Positions 13,001 through 22,300 of a stretch of DNA of 64,000 nucleotides are shown here, piece after piece. The notes below the pieces were generated by a model. It had not been told where the DNA came from, ran no database searches, and worked only from the letters and a program-made list of their open reading frames with translations. A program made the translations under genes and the position numbers. The stretch covers positions 12,248,955-12,312,954 of the forward strand of contig NC_049991.1 of NCBI RefSeq assembly GCF_000003815.2, read 5' to 3'. This DNA is from Branchiostoma floridae (lineage: Eukaryota > Chordata > Leptocardii > Amphioxiformes > Branchiostomatidae). Within the stretch, counting starts at the first letter, position 1. Each line of letters starts with the position of its first letter.

Positions 13001-15757
13001 GCTGTCTTTCCCTGCCTCAGACTTCATTGTCACCACCATTCACGATGCTGGATTGGATGGTGAGTGGCCTTGATCTTCTCATGTTAGGCAACAGCATGAT
13101 TACCAATAACATTCAATACTTTATTCAAGGTCTTGAATGTATGACATCAGATAGATACATGTGTTTTTTTAAAATATATGTTTACAGGCTATTTATGTTT
13201 GTTACTTGTTTGTTTATTGTTTTCTGTTTGTTGTTTTTCAGAGCCACCCTACAAACCTGTCATTCTAGACTTTGCCCATGTCTCCCATCTTGACTTCAGT
13301 GTTATCAGGGTAGGAGTTTATTTACACTTCATGAACATTTATGTCATTGTCTTGTATCTTGTTGTAACAAGTAGATTTTTAGAAGCAAAATCTAACTTCT
13401 AGCTAAAGGCTCTGATGTTCATAAAAGACAAAGGCTTTTGATATTTTTGAGTCAGTGAATGAAAATTGTTGATTTCTTGTAATCTTTCCTGTCAAACTAA
13501 TGAATGTCCTGGTTTTTAACTTTTCAGTCTCTTGCCCTCTCCGTTGAAGAGTATGCCACAAACAACACACCATTATATTTTGCCTGTGTCAATGTAAGTA
13601 AGGAACTCAACAGAGCTGCTGTCATAAAGTACTCATTATGCAAAATTATGCAGTTTATACTTATCTAGCTGTCTAAGATAAGATAGTAATCTTTACAAAT
13701 GTAGTGAGAGCTGTCATCTTGTATGTAAAGGAGTATGTATGTGGTAGAAGTACAGGAAATTATGTTTCTTTGTATTGGCACAATCATAGTACATGCAACC
13801 ATCTCTGATTAAAAACAGATTAGACATGTGTTCCGAATTACCATTTGTGTGTGTTGATGACAGCTTTGTGCATTAATTTTGTTATGTCTTCAATGGCTTA
13901 CCAGAATGTATTCTCACTAACTTGTATCATTTTCTGTTTTTGTTTCTAAAGAGGGATTTGGAAGCAAAGCTCAAAAAGGCCAGTATTAAGAACCTACAGT
14001 GTTTTCCTACAGTCCAACTGGCTACAGAGGCAATTCTTGGTAAGAATTAAATTATTTAGATACAATATGTGATTTCACCATTTTAAATCAATGATAAAGA
14101 ATCTTTAGATCTTACTGATTCATGTGGGAAATGTGCAATTTGAAATGGTTATATTTTTCCCCAAATGATCTTCAACTGTTTGTGATTTTTTGCAAATCGT
14201 GTGTCATGCCGTTATTTTTTCGTGATGATCGGAGATATTTTTCAATGAATTCCCCAATCAAATTGAATGTGATGCATTTTTCATGATTTTTCTCCCAAAT
14301 TGCACGTGATCTGCTGATAGCTAATGCAATGACTTTCAATGGCACAGATGAAGGCGTACATGGGTGTATAGGCATGGGTTTCAACGAGGGGCAAAACCGG
14401 GGAACCCGGAGAATAACCCTCGGTACAGGTAGGAGACAGACTATGCCAAACCCCCTCTGCACGTGGACATGGGAACTGAACCTTCTATTCATGTTTTGTT
14501 GCACCGTATACCTACTGGGCTCGCACTTTTGCTCAGTACCATTTCATCATGGGTGGAGGAAGGTGATTTCTTTGGATCATCTCAACATAACTTGCCTGGC
14601 CCGATAGTCTGTGTTGTGTTATTGTCTTGTATTTTGTTGGGTTATTGTCTTGTATTTTGTTGGTATGTTGGTCTACATGGTACGGTATAAGGAAGGGATG
14701 CCCAAATCTGTCCTTTAAACATCTTTGAAAAAGAAAAATTGTCTGCAAGATGGCTCAAAAGACGTTAACATTACGTCATTAAGGTTTGCTTGAACAGACA
14801 CCAGGCTTGCTGTTCTTCAATGAACTGTTGTTACAAAAGATAACTCAATAATTGTAGACAATTTAGAAGTCTTGAATACTAGCAATATTCATGCTCAAGA
14901 GATGTCTAATTTCTAACAAGGCTCTTGCTCTGCTCTTAGAAAAAAGGGCTGATATGATCAAATCATGCATGTCAATCAGCATATACTGATTAACAATTTA
15001 ACAGCCGAGAATTTTCAGAGAAATAATTTCATATGTAACCGTGTACCATATTTCTATGCAGACATGTTGAGATCTGCCTTAGTGTGTTCAGTCCCTATTC
15101 CATCCTCCCATTCCAGCATGTGCTTCCAGTGCTAATAAGTGTCCGTGTCAGTATTCACTAACTGTGTTAGTGTGGATGTTTAACTGTACATCACTGCATG
15201 TGCCAGATGTCACTAATACATGTACATTGTGCTGTATGCATACTTGCCACAAATTCTAAGTTAATCTGCCCCACTTGAAAAAAAGATAAGAATTGCTTCA
15301 CTTCTTTATTGTATATCTAACTGGTTGATTTCAGTAATGTGTCTAATCTCAGTAATATCTCTAATCTCATGTTCTGCAATTACTTAAAATTTATTCTTAT
15401 TTGATCCCATCCCTGTGATTCTCCCCCAATGTAGTTCAATGTCTCCTTGCCATGGGCCTATTTATGCCTCAGAAGTCAAGCTCATGACACCGATTCTGAA
15501 CCCAAAGTGTTTTTGACAAGTTCCCATAGTATTGATATGTAACACCAGAATGGCAAGGGAGGCACACATTGCCTTATTCCATCTGTAACATCTCCGTGCC
15601 ATCCACAGGTGCAACAAGAGAAGACGGAGATGTGCACCAGCCCATACTGATGACAGAGGTGTCCTTGGACCATCTGGACGTCTCCAGCGACACAGGAGAA
15701 GTTCTGCAGAACCACACATCTCACTCAGACAGAGACAATCATGAGACAACAGTCTAG
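4047..15757 (+). CDS. SLC26A11: SLC26A11-like sodium-independent sulfate anion transporter (complete, 17 exons, 634 aa)
   Basis: Exons: 4047-4265, 5858-6050, 6445-6530, 8536-8615, 8796-8950, 9383-9558, 9871-9943, 10183-10233, 10602-10718, 11120-11260, 12218-12276, 12440-12511, 12948-13059, 13242-13309, 13528-13593, 13952-14039 and 15609-15757. All have GT-AG introns, the phases agree, and they total 1,905 nt including the TAG stop. Seen: the SLC26 signature (TVGLTVIPQGLAYA) in exon 1, the YGLYSAFMGC and LGPTAI segments, an LGAGIAVLPLIAILE helix, the SGVRTPLGGIFAG segment and a PSAVLGAVIIASV span. The STAS domain starts around VDTIDCCPKIVVVKFDKG and includes YKPVILDFAHVSHLDFS. The tail is short and acidic, rich in Asp, His and Ser. 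Human SLC26A11 is 606 aa, so the length fits. Family role: sulfate/chloride exchange in plasma or lysosomal membrane. The start is the first ATG in frame with the SLC26 core, but an upstream start is not excluded. The ninth exon shows SCSCSRTAINSTSGV where vertebrates have a GSFGRTAVNAQSGV-type stretch. Confidence 0.93.
5605..5626. repeat. short palindromic repeat, copy 1
   Basis: CAAGGACGTTATATGTCCTTGG, written here in two parts as CAAGGACGTTATATG plus TCCTTGG. It shares its 15-bp left part with 10814-10839. Both are palindromic, like the ends of a MITE or its footprint. Confidence 0.4.
5658..5785 (+). pseudogene. relic or alternative first exon matching the sister gene's exon 1
   Basis: Inside intron 1 of the plus-strand gene, 5710-5769 reads ATG TGT GAC ATG GTG GAC AGT and continues as MCDMVDSGMQLAIHKLGN. 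The minus-strand gene begins MCDTVDSGTQVAIHELGN. The similarity also covers about 50 bp of 5' leader (TTTTGAATTATGCTCC against GTTGAATTGTGCTCC). It stops abruptly after GGAAAC, and the frame ends at TAG/TAA within about 25 codons. A weak donor (ATT|GTATGG) would splice in phase 0 to exon 2 at 5858. That would give a protein lacking the first transmembrane segment, so a dead relic is more likely. Confidence 0.6.
7216..8150. mobile_element. mariner-like non-autonomous element (MITE, 935 bp) in SLC26A11 intron 3
   Basis: Terminal inverted repeats start CGAGGGCGGTTCAAAAAGTA at the left and are mirrored exactly at the right end. The copy is flanked by TA on both sides (7214-7215 and 8151-8152), the Tc1/mariner target-site rule. 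The arms remain alignable for about 180 bp, down to GATGACCACACCCTT at the left and AAGGGTGTGGTCATC at the right. The middle shows no transposase frame, so the copy is non-autonomous. Confidence 0.85.
10321..10420 (+). repeat. hammerhead-like retroelement remnant, copy A
   Basis: Contains CTGAAGA at 10326-10332, a GTGA/TCAC stem and then GAAATG. The order CUGANGA, stem, GAAA is the core of a hammerhead ribozyme. Lies in SLC26A11 intron 8. Related arrangements occur at 26936-27056 and 48575-48705. Such motifs are known in Penelope-like retroelements. Activity is not implied. Confidence 0.4.
10814..10839. repeat. short palindromic repeat, copy 2
   Basis: CCAAGGACGTTATATGACAT followed by CCTTG. 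Shares CAAGGACGTTATATG with 5605-5619. Lies in SLC26A11 intron 9. Confidence 0.4.
11336..12136. repeat. 17-bp GC-rich minisatellite, about 47 copies, in SLC26A11 intron 10
   Basis: Tandem variants of CAGCTTACCGGGTCCGG. The variable positions alternate between GGGTCCGG, GGACCCGG, GGATCCGG, GGGCCCGG and GGGTCAGG, with a CACCTTACC subtype. Seventeen is not a multiple of three and the unit has no stop, so a spurious open frame of about 270 codons runs through the array. On the minus strand each unit reads CCGGTAAGCTG, which contains a consensus 5' splice site. Confidence 0.95.
12787..12798. repeat. G12 homopolymer
   Basis: Twelve consecutive G in SLC26A11 intron 12. Likely polymorphic and prone to sequencing error. 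Confidence 0.7.
14624..14668. repeat. two-copy short tandem repeat
   Basis: The sequence GTTATTGTCTTGTATTTTGT is present twice in direct succession within intron 16 of SLC26A11. Confidence 0.7.
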
Positions 15758-17096
15758 TCAACAGCCTGGAAATGACTATCACCGCATCCTCTCCTGCCAA
15801 AGCTGCCACTTGTACTACCTGTTATGCAAAAACAGGCAGAGGCCCTGGCTTTCCAGCCTACAACCTGTCCTTCTGGCAGTGTTAGTGCTAGCCAACTGTC
15901 AGCCAATCAGATTCTCTGCCCTAGCCCTGCTGTTGTTCCCAGGAAAGTTGCCAGCCAATCATGTTGCTTATTATTGTGAAGAGGCATTGTGATTGGATGG
16001 TAACTTACCCAGAAATGGCAGCTGGAAATGCATGTTACCAGAAGGGCTGATTACAAACTGTTAGACCAGGGCTACTGCTTACAGAATACAAATGTACATG
16101 TACACAAGTGGTGGCTCTGGCAGGAGAGAATACATCACTCATGATGTGCTGTATGACAAAGCAATCTATTTGCATTCTTCTACATGAAGCATGAGAATAA
16201 GTATGACCATAGCAATATGATGATATTGTTTTGATGAATGCTAAGTCTGTGAAAGCAAAAAAGTCATAAAATATAGCAATATTTTTGAAGAGGGTAAATT
16301 TACCTAATCACACCGCAAAAATTAGCACATTTGAATATGAACTCTCTATCTCAACCAATATAATATACTTCATTGCCAATGAAAGTGCAGGGACACATTG
16401 TTTAACACAGACTGAGAAAGTTACAGGTAGCTGTAGGACTGATCTCAGAAAATATTAGCCATATTTTTTGTAATTTTAAAAATGGAGTGTCAGTAACAAA
16501 TCAGAATTGACCATTCTTTGGTAGGGTAAATGGGACATGTGCAACAAATCAAAGGGAGGTTCCTGACTGTCTCGCATGCACTATTGACTGTCAGGAACGT
16601 TTATTACTCACAATACTCTATAACTTTGACTTAATGATGATAGTGCCTTAGCTACTGCTGCTACCAATGGTGTGATTCCGTGGCCAGCAATCTACTTAAG
16701 ACATTGTTTTCACTTTTCATTGGGACTGATATTGGAGTCTTGAAGGCAATTTGATGATGTTTGACTGCATGGAGGGTGACACAAAGATTTGTGTGAAAAG
16801 GACACAACCTTCATAACATGTATTGAAACTTGAAGTGTGGGACTTATTTTTCTATTTTGGAAAGTATTTTCTAGACTACATGAGATGTGGATATCCCATA
16901 TGTGGATTCTATATGAATGACTTTTAGACATAAAAAAGCTGCCTTGATACGTTTGCACAATTGTGTAAGTTTTTTTCAAGAGATCAAATTTATGTGGCCA
17001 AAGTATAGAAATCGACTGTAATCCAGTACAGAAAAAATATAGTTGTGTTCAGGTAACTGGTGTATAGAGGTCCACAATAAGTGGTTATAGTAGGAA

Positions 17097-17232
17097 GTAG
17101 AGTATGTGGGAAAGGACAACCTCAACCCAACTGCATACACTTATGCCACATCTTCAGAAAAGACGTCTTTTTTGAAGATGTGGCGTGTGTGTGGTTGGTT
17201 GGTTTGAGGATGTCCTTTCCCACGTACTCTAC
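17097..17232. repeat. 136-bp near-perfect inverted repeat in the SLC26A11 3' UTR
   Basis: The left arm begins GTAGAGTATGTGGGAAAGGA. The right arm ends as its reverse complement (TCCTTTCCCACGTACTCTAC). The arms are about 68-72 nt with roughly a dozen mismatches, and the centre is the palindrome AGACGTCT with no loop to speak of. It could be a fold-back MITE or, if transcribed with the mRNA, a long double-stranded hairpin. Confidence 0.8.
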
Positions 17233-17793
17233 TGGTTACAGTAGGAATTGTTTGAAAAAAGAGGTGATCAAAATGGTATCAAAATTGTGTATGTTGCAGA
17301 ATTGAGAATAAGCCTTAGGGTTTTGCAGTGCAGTGATGTGCCTTGTAAAATGAGCAAATATACTGGAGACAGAATATACTTTGCTACTTAATATAAATTA
17401 TAGTATTTTGCCAATTGTTTTATCAAGGTATCTATATGAGTACTATTCATTATGAAAATACATGTGTATGATGCTCTCAAATGTATCAGTGTATGATAAA
17501 TACTAATGCTTAATAGGGAAACCTATTCATTACATAGGTCCTATGGACTTCTTGTAACAGCAAGGTGAATATTTCAACGTTCTAGTTGTTGACTGATTGA
17601 TTTAATAGCTCATTAATGGGAATTACCATGACTGAAGCCGCACAGTGTATACTTGTCACCTGCTATTAATTATCTTTATTATTCAGTTGTAACACTAATT
17701 GCAACAAAGTTAATGAAAACATTGTTGCATTATTTATATAATGATCACAATAGTCTGAAATCCAACCTTTACACTGAATGTTTGTGGGTGCAC

Positions 17794-17799
17794 AATAAA
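17794..17799 (+). terminator. polyadenylation signal for SLC26A11
   Basis: AATAAA about 2 kb after the stop codon, followed within 40 bp by GT-rich sequence (GGTGACTGATTTG). Confidence 0.45.
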
Positions 17800-18321
17800 G
17801 GTGACTGATTTGAAAAGAACTGTCTCAAAGTCTCAAAGTTAATGCCAAGGTTTGGATGAAACCTGAAAAGCTGTGTTATCAGTTGTAATTATCTTTTACG
17901 TTACTTGAATAGAATGTAGGTATCTTGATACTGGCTCTGATACTACCTGTACCCACCTCTTTAAGCTGACCTAGTGGACATAACCATTGCTTTATCTCTC
18001 TCCAAAATTTGAGTAGTAACTTGGAATAGTCCTCTTTGCATTGGGGTATTTTTGGGAAGGTTCATTGTTGCGTGCAGAGTCAAATAAGAAAAATTCAATT
18101 TTTCTTCGATATGGTGTTCAGATTGTCCATTTATGTGTAGCAGTAACTTTTGGTTGGTCCATTTCTGCAAAATGGTGATTTCGGAACAGTCCATTTTTGC
18201 AAGGGGAGGGTGGGGTAGTGTTGTCTTATTTGCTTACAAAGTGGGTACAAATACAGTTTCATAATGTAGTACTTCAAAATTGTATTTTCTAAAATTGTAT
18301 TTTCTGTGTATAACAGTTGTT

Positions 18322-18342
18322 AGTCCTGTCCTTGGTGCTGAA
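18322..18342 (-). promoter_or_regulatory. RE1/NRSF-like motif
   Basis: On the minus strand it reads TTCAGCACCAAGGACAGGAC. Paired with a second motif 39 bp away in the same orientation. Confidence 0.45.
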
Positions 18343-18360
18343 TGAGTGATTGAGTGATGT

Positions 18361-18381
18361 TTCCCTGTCCTTGGTACTGAA
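18361..18381 (-). promoter_or_regulatory. RE1/NRSF-like motif (weaker)
   Basis: On the minus strand it reads TTCAGTACCAAGGACAGGGA. It has one extra mismatch, C to T, in the left half. The copies at 18322 and 18361 may be a local duplication. Confidence 0.35.
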
Positions 18382-19190
18382 TGAGTTACTCTGTGGAGAC
18401 GTATGTTCCACAGTTTTAAAATGATAACCATTTTTCACTCTGTGGTGGAACTCAGCTGTTGATGTTTTGCCTGCCCATGACGCAATTTGTCACCCACATT
18501 AGTCATTACAGTCATTTACTGTATATTCCATCCAGCTGCTGTCGAGTGCCTGTCAAACTAATGTGCTTCTCCAAATGGTGGTTATACCGGATGTATAGAT
18601 ACAGATAAGATATTCACACAATGTCAGGTAGATTGTGTTTATTGTTTTCTTTACGTAATTACGCTTCTTAATGATTATTTCCAACTAACTAATCACCATA
18701 GCGTGCTAAAATCTACACAAGTTGCATGCTAGATTCAATCGCACCATTTATTCTTACACCAAAACATACACAACACAAACATGAACTTTCTATTATTTGC
18801 TATGAAAATACTAACAATTGTAAGTGAGTAGGTTTGTGTAGAGTATCTATCACTATCCTATCATAAATCACCATCAAAAATACAATTCAAGCTTTTACTG
18901 TGAAGCGGTCTGAGTTAACTAAGAGGATTCTTTGATCAAACTAAGACGTGGACGTAAGACAATTCTTAAGCATATAATTTTCTTTAGAACTACATGTGTA
19001 CGCTTCAATCTAAAATTTCTACTTGGCATTTTTACGGACTGCATATCTTCTTGGTCATACAGTGATCTAACTACCCGTTGAGGTAAGATAGGATTCTACC
19101 TACCCACAACGCTGTTTTCTTGGCTTTACTTTCTATGGCTACCTTTTTTTCTCAAAGATTGCTCGACAGCATCTATTTGACCAAAGCTAG

Positions 19191-19290
19191 NNNNNNNNNN
19201 NNNNNNNNNNNNNNNNNNNNNNNNNNNNNNNNNNNNNNNNNNNNNNNNNNNNNNNNNNNNNNNNNNNNNNNNNNNNNNNNNNNNNNNNNN
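19191..19290. other. assembly gap (100 N)
   Basis: Exactly 100 N, a placeholder length. It lies just downstream of the sialyltransferase stop codon. The contig to its right begins with about 54 bases that repeat at 23937-23990. Confidence 0.99.
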
Positions 19291-19346
19291 TACCGATGTA
19301 CTGTGTTATCATCGGGCGAATTTTCTGTAGTCACTTTTCCCCTGGT

Positions 19347-22300
19347 CTACCGACCACTCTGATCTCTGTATCGGGGGTTATTTCGCATTGCATAGACGTA
19401 GGAAGGGAGAGGCTTGCAACGTTCTCGCAATCTAACGACCCCCTTGTCATGTAGCGACTTCAGTGCTTTATACTCGTTGTACATCTTGTGTGGCCCTTGT
19501 TCAAAGTTGTAGCGGCTCCTCCTCTCGTAATAGTGGTAAGGCAGGCGGTTGCCCTCTCTGTCGTGGTTGGAGGGGTAGAAACCGTAGAGCGCCACCTGGC
19601 GGCATACAGAGGCTGCGATGGTGTACATGCATAGGCCAGTCGTGAGGCGAGGCACTTCCAGCTTGCGAGTGTTCCAGAACCTAAGAGATGTTTAAAAGTC
19701 AATTTACATTGTTAGCTGACTTTAGCGAACATTTGCAAAATTGTCTGGACATTAGCAACATAGAGGGCGTGCCTTTGGCAATGCAATATAAGACCTATGC
19801 CCTTTCGGCCATTCTCATACGCGGAGAGCCCAGCGTCGTTTTGCGACGACGTTGGACTCTCTGCGTAGGATAGGAGAATGGCTGAATGCTTTGGCAGGAA
19901 ATACTTTACTAACTTAAAGGTATCCTTTTGCTGTTAAACCTTTGATCGTATGTAACAATGATAGGATACGTATATACTAAACTTTCCTTTCCTTTTGTGA
20001 AACCGATCATCATACATTCATGTCCCCGTGTAGCGGAAAGTGTCACTTTACAATATGAAAGCAGTAACGGTTTTACTTGTGTGAGATGTACATATCGTAA
20101 AGTGACTCACTTGAAGATTGCCCTGGTGACCTCCTTTGTCGGATACAATGGCTGCAATGGCAGTCCGTTTAACCTCTCTCCCATGAGAATGGAATTTAAC
20201 AAGTTCACTTCCCGCTCTCCCATTTTCGACACGAAGGCGGGGATCCACAGAAAACCGTCCCCTATCTCCTCCAGTCGGTTGATGAATCTTTTCCTGCTGT
20301 TTTCCGAGTTGACCCGGTTGTAGTACGTCTTGAGAACGCTAGGGTTCATGGTAGTGAAGTTCGTACGGGTCCCCACGTCCACGTGGTATCGCGAGATCGG
20401 CGCGAGATTACAGCGAAAGACGAAGTCAGCGGTGTCGATCTCGTCTCCGCATCTGCTATCCCTGAGATGAAACGAGGGACATTATCTTTTTTATCATCAT
20501 TTGTAGGGTATTAAACGGGCGTGACATTGACGTTTGAAAATTGAAAACAACTGGCGTTATCATTTGTCACACAAACTTTTTTCCGGACACATACACCAAA
20601 ACTGAAACTGTCGTGGAAGCTGCTCAATTCACCAGCTGCTTGTCTTGCTCAATGGGAGACCTACGCTAGTTCATCAGTGATTTACCACACATAACCGACA
20701 ATCAACCAACCAGACAATGGAACTACACTGTAGTATATGACCTCTGATATAGCACCTACCTGAGTATACCCCCATTGCCCACTACTGCGCATGTGTTGTA
20801 GAACTTCCCATCGAACGGTGACGTTTCGGGCAGCAGCACGTACATTGGTCCAGCCAATGTGACGTAGTGTTGAGGTTCGACGTCATACACGATCTTCTTC
20901 CCCACCTTGGCCGAGCTCTTGGTGAGGGAGATGTCCCGTTTGATGTGACACTCCTCTTCCAGCTCGTCCCTGTGTGTTCATATCATACAGTCTTAAAGAC
21001 CTGTCCTATTGTGTATGTGGTGTCATAAGGCATCGCTGGGCCCTATAACCACCAAATACACCACCGAATGAGCAAAGCAAAGCCAAAGGAGGTGATTTAT
21101 GAGGTGGTTATAGGAACTGACAGTGCCTAGCTTCAACACCGTATATAACGAAGGAAAATAGGCCATAAAGTTGTTATCATACAGCCATCTTGATATATCA
21201 AATTGAAACATGCATTTGTTCTATGAAAACAAAATACTTCGGTATCGCGACAAGAAAATTATCAGATTAAAATCATAACATCAGCATTATATCTACGCAG
21301 GAGAGCCGGTAAAGATACAAGCACACCTGAAGGATGATGCGGCCTCCTCGTCNNNNNNNNNNNNNNNNNNNNNNNNNNNNNNNNNNNNNNNNNNNNNNNN
21401 NNNNNNNNNNNNNNNNNNNNNNNNNNNNNNNNNNNNNNNNNNNNNNNNNNNNNNNNNNNNNNNNNNNNNNNNNNNNNNNNNNNNNNNNNNNNNNNNNNNN
21501 NNNNNNNNNNNNNNNNNNNNNNNNNNNNNNNNNNNNNNNNNNNNNNNNNNNNNNNNNNNNNNNNNNNNNNNNNNNNNNNNNNNNNNNNNNNNNNNNNNNN
21601 NNNNNNNNNNNNNNNNNNNNNNNNNNNNNNNNNNNNNNNNNNNNNNNNNNNNNNNNNNNNNNNNNNNNNNNNNNNNNNNNNNNNNNNNNNNNNNNNNNNN
21701 NNNNNNNNNNNNNNNNNNNNNNNNNNNNNNNNNNNNNNNNNNNNNNNNNNNNNNNNNNNNNNNNNNNNNNNNNNNNNNNNNNNNNNNNNNNNNNNNNNNN
21801 NNNNNNNNNNNNNNNNNNNNNNNNNNNNNNNNNNNNNNNNNNNNNNNNNNNNNNNNNNNNNNNNNNNNNNNNNNNNNNNNNNNNNNNNNNNNNNNNNNNN
21901 NNNNNNNNNNNNNNNNNNNNNNNNNNNNNNNNNNNNNNNNNNNNNNNNNNNNNNNNNNNNNNNNNNNNNNNNNNNNNNNNNNNNNNNNNNNNNNNNNNNN
22001 NNNNNNNNNNNNNNNNNNNNNNNNNNNNNNNNNNNNNNNNNNNNNNNNNNNNNNNNNNNNNNNNNNNNNNNNNNNNNNNNNNNNNNNNNNNNNNNNNNNN
22101 NNNNNNNNNNNNNNNNNNNNNNNNNNNNNNNNNNNNNNNNNNNNNNNNNNNNNNNNNNNNNNNNNNNNNNNNNNNNNNNNNNNNNNNNNNNNNNNNNNNN
22201 NNNNNNNNNNNNNNNNNNNNNNNNNNNNNNNNNNNNNNNNNNNNNNNNNNNNNNNNNNNNNNNNNNTAACAGTTGCGACATCGTACCATCTTATATAACA

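Larger units (their letters stand above)
15758..17820 (+). other. SLC26A11 3' UTR (inferred)
   Basis: About 2.06 kb from the stop codon to the first well-placed AATAAA at 17794-17799. It contains three CCAAT boxes (15903-15996), a small hairpin at 16559-16598 (GTTCCTGACTGTC facing GACTGTCAGGAAC) and a long fold-back at 17097-17232. The 3' end is inferred from the polyadenylation signal alone. Confidence 0.5.
17821..19190. other. intergenic between SLC26A11 and the sialyltransferase
   Basis: No coding exon recognised. Contains the paired RE1-like motifs at 18322-18381. Ends at an assembly gap. Confidence 0.6.
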
